Of a stretch of DNA of 64,000 bases, positions 55,920 through 64,000 are shown piece by piece. Below the pieces are notes generated by a model. That model did no database searches. It was not told the DNA's origin and worked only from the letters and a program-made list of their open reading frames with translations. The stretch is from Lepidodermella squamata (taxonomy: Eukaryota > Gastrotricha). Position 1 is the first letter of the stretch. The number at the start of each line of letters is the position of its first letter. The stretch spans positions 1 to 64,000 of the forward strand of contig JBLDXI010000023.1 of NCBI GenBank assembly GCA_047495785.1, given 5' to 3'. The translations under genes and the position numbers were made by a program.

Positions 55920-58821
55920 ATGATGCTAAAGTTGCAAGTCACTAACTTCTTTCTTGTCAATCTTCTGATGCTGCCAAGCAATCATGTAGCCGCTCGGCTG
56001 AACATGACCGATCCCATGCCTGACCTGGTCATGTCACGTGATGCTGTCGAGTCAGCTTCGAATCGAACTCTCATCCGCATAATAACCAGCATCACGTACA
56101 GCGGGTTGTTCGGTTCTGGGCCGATTTGCGCTGTCGCGGCAACATCTGCACTTGAGAATCTGCGTAAACAGCGCAATTGGTTGCCTGATTACCAAGTAGG
56201 GTTCGAATTTTTCGACGACGCTGTAAGCCATATTGATTTATCCGCCGATTAAAAGTAAAATTGACAATTTTACTGTTTCAAGTGTGACAATAGTGTGGCG
56301 TTCAATGAGCTGATGCTACGAGTTCGATCGAGTGACTCATCCGAGAATCAGTTCCCACTCGTGTTGCTCAGCGAGTGCATTGACCAGGCGCAGAAGCTGT
56401 CGAGCATGGCTCTTCAATTCGTCAACTTCATCGGGGCATGTTTACCTAATTTACCTAATCGGAAATATGCTAACACGCACTTTTAAACAGGTGGCTGGCC
56501 TACCGCTAACGGTCGAACAAGTGACGGATAGACAGCGGTATCGAAATTTCTTTGCTTTTGGCGAGCAGCCGGATTTTTACTACGCTGCACTCGCTGAATA
56601 CCTCGCTGCAATGAACTGGCGCAAAGTTGGCATTCTCTCTGAAACGGACATGTTTTTCACTTTGGCTAGCTTTAGCTTGGCAGTTCACAGCATTGTTCAT
56701 GCTTGTCTTTCTTTCAGATGGACAATTACTTGGTGAAGCATTTGGACAACCACGGTATCCAGCTACTGTACATGGAGAAGGTCAATTTCGGCCTAGATTT
56801 GGACAGCCACACTCTAGATCAATTCGCGTCGCATGACCCTCGCATTATCATCGTACAAGTGTTTTATGGCACCCTCGCTGCGTGCATCCTGCACCGTGCA
56901 GGCTTCCACGGGCCCAAGTACGTGTTTTTCTTCTACGGCTGGGACAACATTGGCAAGAGCCCGGAAGTGCCGCCCGAGGCTGCGGAATGGTGCACACAGG
57001 AGATGATTTTGCAAGTCGCCGCCAGTGTCATCCGGTATAGCGACACGAACTGGAACGCGGTTTACGGAGCGAATTTTACTGACATGTCCGGGCAGTCGAT
57101 GGCTGGGCTGAAACGCACTCTGCTAAGCGAAATTAATGATCCAGATCTTAGTCTGGGCTACGATTACTGGCCGGAGCTTTGCTACGATAGAGCTATCGCT
57201 GTTGGCGTTGCTCTGAACTTGACCGAAGCCGAATTAAGCAAGAGTACGCTATTCAAATCTCCGATTCTTTGAATGTTTTCTCATATTTGTCAACTCTTTA
57301 CAGGAAACCAAACTCTGTCGCAATGGTTCACGAATACGGAACTTTTTCAAACTCGTGGCCGTGAATTGGCGAGTTTGATGCGCTCTGCTATAGCTACCAC
57401 TGAATTCGTCGGTCTGAAGGCGAAATACGCATTCGACGGGACAACAGGCGAGTCCAAGGTGAAGTTTCCAGTTTCTTTCAGTCAAACGGTGGTTGAAGAA
57501 AACATGAGTCACTACGTTCCGATCGTCTTCATAGTTTCAACAGCTGGATCCAAGAAGCAACTCGTAGCATCTCGATTTTCGGCTGCAAATTGGCGAACAA
57601 CCGGCAACGTTCCACCTGTAGATTCGCTGAGAATCCTTCGTGTTCTAGAGAGGCCAGTGTCACTGGTTGCCAACGTAGTTATCAAAGGTTAGGGAACGAT
57701 AGTTATATTTCAATTTTGTTCACAATGCGCCAAGTTTATCTTCTCGAGATTTTTTTCTTTTATTCCCACCAACTTTTTTGTTCGTTTTTTTCCATTCAGT
57801 GTTGGGTTGTTTGCTTTTAATCGCTGTGATCAGTTGCTTTATCGCGATACGTAGAGTAAGAAATTCCGACCTTTCTAACAGCGTCATCAGGCAGCGACTT
57901 GCGAGGGCGCCGCGCAATAAATGGCTGGATCACTTGCTCATTGCACTAGGAAACTCCCTTATTCTAGCGAATGTTCTCGCTATTCCTATCGACGCGTCCC
58001 CAAGCATGGCCGGCAACTGCACCGCTATCGCTGTACTGAGCCAATTAGGCTTCAGCCTCGCCTTGGCAAGCGTCGCAAGTTTGATAAGCCGCGACTACGG
58101 CAGGAGAGCCTCAACATCAGCTGCAACACCAGTCAATTGGCTGAATCGCAAGTTTCACTTCAAAGGAGCTGGCTTCACCTTATCTTGGCCACTGCTTCAC
58201 GGGGTTTTGTTGGCTGTTGCCTTAGGGATTTCACCGATTAGAGTCGCTGATGTCGAGTTGCCACTTCGATCTCTAACGTCCGACTACAACGTCGCGATAT
58301 CTCCGCACAGGTTCGACTGCGAATGGTCGTTGCTGTTCGACGCTTCACATGGATTGGTTCTTCTTGGCATATCGGTTTGCATGCATTTACTACTGGTTTT
58401 ACACCTGATCCACTTGTCGCTGTCCATGCTGCGATTTCACTCTTCAATCGCTAAAGCCAAGTCAACGATGTCAGTGGCTCCAGCTCTTCGACAAGTCACG
58501 GTATGACTTTTCGCATGTTGTATTTTTTCGATCATTGATCCATTTTTTCCATTCTAGCGAGTGACGTCGGCGATAAAGCGCAAGGAAAGTTATGGCACAT
58601 ACCTGCCGGCTAATTTCGTGTTCTGCGCCAGCATCGCCCTCCTCGCCGGAGTTCTCGTCTGTCTCGTCGACTCGAGCAGCGTGCCGCATCTGCTGATCAC
58701 GCAGGCCGTCACGTCACTCGCCTTCGTCGCCCTTTCTATAGGCTTTCTCTTCGCACCTGCACTATCGAAGCAATCGCCAGCAGTAAACGGCGACGAACGT
58801 CGTTCTACAGCTCAAATCTAA
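55920..58821 (+). CDS. GABA-B-receptor-like class C GPCR, gene E
   Basis: Seven exons: 55920-56222, 56283-56435, 56491-56664, 56718-57243, 57304-57687, 57800-58500, 58558-58821; 835 codons (834 aa) in frame. Introns 2 and 3 need GC donors (GGG|GCATGT at 56436 and TTG|GCTAGC at 56665). Exon lengths of 153 and 174 bp, matching the paralogues, support this. The frame is open from 55833, but the ATG at 55920 (or 55923) starts the signal peptide MMLKLQVTNFFLVNLLM. Motifs include GPICAVAATSALENLR, GFHGPKYVFFFYGWDNIG, PPEAAEWC and FVGLKAKYAF. Seven membrane segments, with TM3 and ECL2 cysteines (GNCTAIAVLS, HRFDCEWSL). Like D, it lacks the intron that splits exon 4 in A and B. The closest subfamily is D/F. 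Confidence 0.87.
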
Positions 58822-59011
58822 CAGTTGAGGCTCGCGCCATTCCTCAGTCGATTCAGCGTAGAGCTATGCGCTTTTTACTGCGATTAACTAGCGGTAAAAC
58901 CCGCGATCAAACGCAGGATTTTGCTTTCTCGTTATCATATTTAACAAATTGTATACAGTCGAAACCTGTAAATATCGATGTCCCTTTTGCTATTCTGCAA
59001 TGAAAAATACT

Positions 59012-59017
59012 AATAAA
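59012..59017 (+). terminator. Candidate poly(A) signal of gene E
   Basis: AATAAA 190 bp after the gene E stop and 22 bp before the stop of the convergent PQQ gene. Confidence 0.35.
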
Positions 59018-59038
59018 TGTCAACTGCTAATTAGGTTT

Positions 59039-60331
59039 TCAGCCTTTTGCCAATACATATCGAACGAATCCATATTGAAAAATCACTGAGATAGTTAACA
59101 AGAGTAGCGTCTTAACCGAAGCCTCTCGATGCGCCTGATTTTCCAGCATCTTGCTTTCACCGTAAGATGAGAACGATGAATCTGACGTCCGCTGTTTCAC
59201 GAATTTCGGCGCATATGCGTAGATGATTCGCGAAGCCGTAGCATAAATCATGCCATTGTGATAAGAAATCACGTCGTCGATAGCTCGGCCTCCGTCGTCG
59301 TCGCAACACAACCAGTTGCCTGTTGCCTTGTCAAAAACAACCAAGCCGTTCGAAGACGTAATGAGCACGTTGTCGAGGACAACGAGATTGCCAGCCGACA
59401 GAGGCTGATTAGTCGAAGAGTACCGCTTAGCCAACCGGCCTGTTCTCAGGTCGTAAGCGTAGATTTCGCGATCGCACAGGCGGTAGACGTGGAATAAATC
59501 GACAGATACCCTCAAGTCCGTACACCTTTCCCTGGCTGTCCACTGAATAGTCCGATTTCGCAAAGCCATTGCAGTCAGTAGATCGTGTCGCAGCAGAAAC
59601 ACGATGTGGTCTCGCGAAATGGCGACTTGCGCCAGCCACCGGTCGCTGTTTGTGTTGAAGTTGAAACGCGTGCTCCACGTGACAGCTCCGCTTTCAGTCG
59701 AATATTCGTAGAATTTGATCGTGTTACGGCCGTACAGCTGCGATCCGTCAGCGCTGAGTACGAGATGGCTTGGCAAGCTAGCAGCTGAGTTTACGTCAAA
59801 CTTGTTGTCTCGTTCGCCCGTCGCCAGGTCGTAAGCCCCGATGATATTGTGGCATTCAGCCGTGAAAAGCCTGCCCAGCCTCACGCTAGGCATCATCGCG
59901 TGTGGGCATGCCGCGACACTCCACATGACTCTAATGTCCGTTCCTATGCTGATTGCGTAAATTCGACCGCTGAAATGAACGAACAAAATGCCGCTCTCAG
60001 GTTCAATTATTGCTAGCGTAAGCCGTGCGCCATTGCTCTTCCCTTGCAAAAGTCTTACTTTCGATCGCAGTTGCCCTGTTGCGGCATTGATAACGTAGAC
60101 GTTGCCGCTGGTTGTTAGCTGGAAGAGGACTCCTCGGTGAATCAACGGTTCGCTATGCGACGTTTCGTTCAGGTCGATCGCCCAAGCCACTTGCATGTGA
60201 CTCAGCGGCAGTTTGAGAGACTCGGCCTTGTAGCCGGAGTGCTGCATGTCACCGCCTCGTGTCGCCCAGTCACGATGGCAGCTCGCGAACTCGAGAATGC
60301 CAAACAAAATAAAGTGCAGTAGCAGCAGCAT
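59039..60331 (-). CDS. Intronless PQQ-type beta-propeller protein with signal peptide and C-terminal anchor
   Basis: 430 aa, ATG start, no introns. N-terminal signal peptide (MLLLLHFILFGILEFASC) followed by WATRGGDMQHSGY, the typical opening of PQQ/BamB-like propellers. Repeated blades have the pattern VYVINAATGQLRSKV, IGAYDLATGE, IYAYDLRTGRLAKRY and LVVFDKATGNW. The end has a hydrophobic segment (KTLLLLTISVIFQYGFVRYV), so the propeller probably faces the lumen or outside with a short cytoplasmic end. It converges on gene E with 217 bp between stops. No cofactor-enzyme residues were recognised, so a scaffold or binding role is more likely than a dehydrogenase. Lack of introns among intron-rich neighbours could mean retroposition or old horizontal transfer. 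Confidence 0.85.
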   Translation of the reverse strand: MLLLLHFILFGILEFASCHRDWATRGGDMQHSGYKAESLKLPLSHMQVAWAIDLNETSHSEPLIHRGVLFQLTTSGNVYVINAATGQLRSKVRLLQGKSNGARLTLAIIEPESGILFVHFSGRIYAISIGTDIRVMWSVAACPHAMMPSVRLGRLFTAECHNIIGAYDLATGERDNKFDVNSAASLPSHLVLSADGSQLYGRNTIKFYEYSTESGAVTWSTRFNFNTNSDRWLAQVAISRDHIVFLLRHDLLTAMALRNRTIQWTARERCTDLRVSVDLFHVYRLCDREIYAYDLRTGRLAKRYSSTNQPLSAGNLVVLDNVLITSSNGLVVFDKATGNWLCCDDDGGRAIDDVISYHNGMIYATASRIIYAYAPKFVKQRTSDSSFSSYGESKMLENQAHREASVKTLLLLTISVIFQYGFVRYVLAKG

Positions 60332-61726
60332 TGTTGCGAATAGCCTTCAAGGCTGCATGGCGCAGCAAGTTGATAATCATGCTTAAAATCATGCTAAATC
60401 GATCTGTTTTTAATCTGTTTGAAAGCCGTGAGCACGATTTTTAAACTTGATTTACTTGATTGATGTATGCTGAGCGATGCGGACATGTAGCCAATTCATA
60501 TACACCGGCTGGTGGTTTGTTTCTCGATTTCCTCTTCGCTACTTTCTGGGTCAAGATAGCAAACCAGCGTGGCTCGATTTGCCGCTGGACCGAGTCAGGC
60601 TAATGTCGTTCGCTTTTGTAATAAAAAACGTCTACGCTGCTTTGGTGAAATTTACCGAATTTAAAAAAAAAATCAAATCTTTCCTTTAAAAAAAAAGTAG
60701 AAAAGACCTAAAATACATTTTGCCCTGAATTTCGGTCGTTAACATCTCGATTTCACATTGGTAAGATGCAAGAAAATACACAGATCCGGCTCATATGCCT
60801 ACGTGCAAATGCTGTTCAGAAATTGGTTGAATGATATGCTGCCTACATTGCCGAGATAAGCAAACTTCGGTCAGACAATTTAAAGCAGTGACGAAAACGT
60901 ATACAAGTACGAGCGAAGCGAGCAAATTTTAGAAAAATGTTGGTCCAAAGGCATTACCCGAGGCCGAAAAATCGATCATTCCTGGCTTTTTCACTAGAAA
61001 TCAAAATCAAATCAAAAGGTTCCCCCTTTGGATTTTTCTCCAAGTGCACGAAAATCCGGCCTTATGGATTTGCCTTATGGAAAATCCGGCACTGGTCTTC
61101 CTGCTTATATAGAACCTGCTGTTGTACTTGCAGTTGCTGGAGGCCTGCCCGCGCTCACCACATATTCCGTCAAGTTGAAGAGTGGCGACAGTCGTCTGCT
61201 CTCACGAATTTGCGATAATAATTTGGTTACAAAGACATCAGCCTTCAAGTTCTCGAAAAGGCTACCTCGGGCTTGATTAGCTCTATTCAAACAGCGTCGT
61301 CGCCAGCATCTCCTAGTGTTAGCTGCAAATACAAACCCTGGCTTATGCTAAAGAATTTATAGCATGAAAAACGATTTTGCTGTTACTGTTTTGTCGCATT
61401 TGGAAAAATAGACCTTGGCGAATCAAATTCGTGCCCTGTAGCCAGTTCGAGCCAGGAACGAAAGCTGATGGAATGACGCGGAATTACTAGACGAATAAGG
61501 CGAATGCTGCTCGATTTTCTCGGTATCAGGGCTGAATGCTGCCAGATTTTTGGGCCGCGCATGGCTTTTCCATTACAAAGCTATTTTGGGGTCCTCGGGT
61601 TTCACCGGTTTCATGGGTCTGAACAGAGGACAACTGTCCAATAGGTGCTTCTCCTTAAAAAATCCAATATATGTAAAATAGCCCTAACATATACTTGGCC
61701 TAAGTGTACTCTTCGAGTACATATTA
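60332..61726. other. Intergenic region upstream of the PQQ gene
   Basis: No supported gene. Short frames near 60937-61276 occur in overlapping readings and match no family. The PQQ promoter should lie just right of 60331. Confidence 0.4.
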
Positions 61727-62159
61727 CCGTACTGCCCGAAAAGTTAGTCAGCCTCGTTTAAAAGTCGGCCTCAAATACAAGACGGGGTCCAAGGGCCATT
61801 CGAAATAATAAAGGTCAGGCCTCAAAAATGGTCAGGTCTGGCACGCATAAATGTTTGAGGGCTCACCGCAACCTCCTTATTCAAGCATATTTAACGGAGT
61901 ATTTATTGCATCATTATAATTGATAAATTGCGAAATGGCTGAGAAAAAATTGGATTCTACTTATTTGTCATCATCATCGCTTTCTCCTCATGTTAAAAAG
62001 GTTTCTAATACAGAAAATTCACTATATATGTGATGAGTCGAGAAGGGTTCGAAATAATAAAGGTCAGGCCTCAAATAAAGGGCGGTCCCAAATGTAAGAC
62101 GGGGTTTTGACTTGATTTGAAAAAAATAAAGAACAGGCCCTACAATTCGGGCAGTACGG
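61727..62159. mobile_element. Non-autonomous TIR element, 433 bp, TA-flanked
   Basis: Inverted ends CCGTACTGCCCGAA / TTCGGGCAGTACGG with TA on each side. Inside, the 28-bp segment starting TTCGAAATAATAAAGGTCAG occurs twice in direct orientation (near 61800 and 62048). No transposase. The ends resemble CCGTA... of the 817-bp element at 32156, so both may use a related mariner-like transposase. Confidence 0.7.
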
Positions 62160-62752
62160 TAGTTGTACTTTTTGATACTCGCCTTGTGAGTTAAATGGGG
62201 GTTTCGGCTGTTGCGTTTTATTGCACTTCGTTCTCTACTATTATGATTGCACGACGGCCGTGTGGTAAGTGGTAATATGTAAGCGAGCAATCGGCCGCCG
62301 AAAATTCAATTCTGTCATTTTGAGAACGCACCACTGTCTGAATTTGGAACTTGAAACGCAGACATTTATGTGAAAACAACTCGCCTACTCTTCAATATAT
62401 CAAAGGCTGTTACGAAGCCCGAGTTCTCGTTTCACATCAGGTACAAATACTCACAAATTAAGGTGTTGAATTGCCGATCGGACTGCTCACCTAATCCGGA
62501 AAACCAAACGGAAACATTACGCTGAGTGTGAAGTGGTCGGCGACTCGCTAATGGGCCTTGGAGTCAGGCGATGTCTGAGAATAAATGAATCGTGGACCTT
62601 CCAATAATAAATGGCGCAGTAGAAAAAAGGATTTTCTTCATGAGGGGGAATGGCATGCGAATGCATCCCATTTCGCCCTCCCCTTCAAATCCGCCGCACC
62701 TCTATATCTTCGCTCCCGATCAAGTGTTTAATAACAGACAGTCGCATCAAGT
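62160..62752. other. Spacer upstream of gene F
   Basis: No supported gene; presumed promoter region of gene F. Confidence 0.4.
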
Positions 62753-64000
62753 ATGCTTTGTACATCTTTTTCCGTGTATGCGATAATTCTAAGCGCAGCT
62801 GCGTATGCTGCGCTGCTCGGCCTCAACGAACCGATGCCGAGCGTCATCGCTTTGGCTGACACCAGCAATTCGACGCGCTCGACTGTTCGCGTGCTGACAA
62901 CCATGACGTACACGGGCGTATTCCCGGGCGGGCCGCTGTGCACCGTCGCCACAGAGGCAGCTCTTGTAACTGCGCCAAATGCCGAACTGGCTGCCGGACT
63001 ACAACTTAGAATTCGAGCTCTTCGACGACCAAGTGAGTATACGTCGATATTTGTATGAAACTAAAACTAGTGTCGTGTAACCACGCAGTGCAATGATGGC
63101 TTTGGAGTCAGCGGGGTGGTGCAGCGGTTGCGGTACAACGACGTGGCAGATCACCGCCTGCCGATTTTCATGCCCTCAGAATGCGCCGCACAGGGCCAAG
63201 GTCTCGCGGCCATGGCTTTGCGACATTTCGACGTCATAGGGGTACGTTTATTCATTGGTTGGTACTAAGGCCACGCGAAAGAACATTTCAAGTTGGAAAT
63301 AAGAACCATCGAAATGGCAATAATTGAATCACTTGAACTAGATTCATCAGTTGATGCTTGAAGCATAGCTTTCTCCCGTTTTTTTCAATTGTAACGTATC
63401 CGCAACCTTCGTTTTATAAAGACTCCGTCTTTTACTGTTTCAAAGATTGCCATTTTCCCGCTATCAGTCGATGTGGCTCTCAATCGCAAGAAATTCGACC
63501 ACCTGGTGGCGTTGGGCGAGCAGCCGGACTTTTACTACGCAGCCATGGTCGATTTCGTTGTCGCCATGAACTGGACCCGCGTCGCCGCTCTCTCCGAGAT
63601 CGTACCTCTCTTCAACATTGTAATCTCTTTCATGGCTCTGACGCGCATTCTATCATGTTGTAAGATCTGTTTATTTTCAATAGCTTGATTCGTTCCTGGT
63701 GCAGCACCTGGACAAGCATCACATCCAGCTGATCTACATGGAGCAGATCAGCTTCGAGTTTGACGTGCGGTCGTTCTCGCTCGAGGAATTCCGATCGAGA
63801 GACGCGCGCATCATGGTGATCAGTGTTTTCGAGGGCGCTCTCGCCGCCTGCGTGCTGCATCGCAACGGCTTCCACGGGCGCAAGTTCGTGTTCCTATTCT
63901 TCGGCTGGGACAACATCGGCGAGCCGCCGTATATTCCGCCCGAGGCCGCTGAGTGGTGCACGCGAGACATGGTCTACGAAGTTCTCAAGTCGGTCATCCG
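62753..64000 (+). pseudogene. GABA-B-receptor-like gene F, 5' part, frameshifted and cut by the window edge
   Basis: Exons 62753-63032, 63089-63241, 63446-63619 and 63684 onward, matching gene D exons 1-4 with GT-AG introns. Signal peptide MLCTSFSVYAIILSAAAYA. After GPLCTVATEAAL the sequence is 2 bp short relative to D (around 62968-62988), which shifts the rest of exon 1 out of frame. Exons 2-4 are intact in the expected frame, with GFHGRKFVFLFFGWDNIG and PPEAAEWC. Exon 4 has no intron at the A/B position before the edge. Either a recent pseudogene or a sequence error in an active gene; the remaining exons lie outside the window. Confidence 0.75.

Overview
This window is nuclear DNA from a multicellular animal. 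The genes are split by mostly short GT-AG introns (about 45-110 bp), they include metazoan-type class C GPCRs, and LINE, Ty3/gypsy and TIR elements plus a large satellite array are all present. The species cannot be named from the sequence; a small invertebrate with moderate GC fits.

Left part (1 to about 27.1 kb): a tandem satellite. The main monomer is 174 bp; from about 21.5 kb a related 173-bp subfamily takes over. Higher-order structure is visible: an 11-monomer (1914-bp) repeat at about 2.8-7.5 kb, dimers and tetramers in the 173-bp part, and a 1012-bp repeat made of one LTR plus four monomers. A nearly intact Ty3/gypsy element (10661-17087, 312-bp LTRs) sits in the array. Two further LTRs without internal sequence (17788, 18800) sit at the same satellite position.

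Middle and right part (28-64 kb): a divergent Rho-like gene with a broken GTP-binding site, then a same-strand array of GABA-B-receptor-like class C GPCR genes. Here they are called A (30896-36285), B (39645-43155), C (pseudogene, 44505-46183), D (52265-55090), E (55920-58821) and F (from 62753, running off the edge). A, B, D and E reconstruct to uninterrupted reading frames of 809, 805, 813 and 834 aa. Each has a signal peptide, a Venus-flytrap ligand-binding domain, seven membrane segments and a short tail. A/B/C and D/E/F are two subfamilies, separated by presence or absence of one intron. The copies show gene-conversion patches, a deletion-derived pseudogene and a frameshifted copy.

The array is interrupted by a two-ORF LINE on the minus strand (46879-51499), an intronless minus-strand PQQ-type beta-propeller gene (59039-60331) and several TIR-bounded non-autonomous elements (31494-31933, 32156-32972, 37087-38457, 61727-62159). 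No CRISPR arrays, rRNA genes or convincing functional tRNA genes were seen. Exon boundaries were worked out by eye from splice signals, reading frame and comparison between paralogues.
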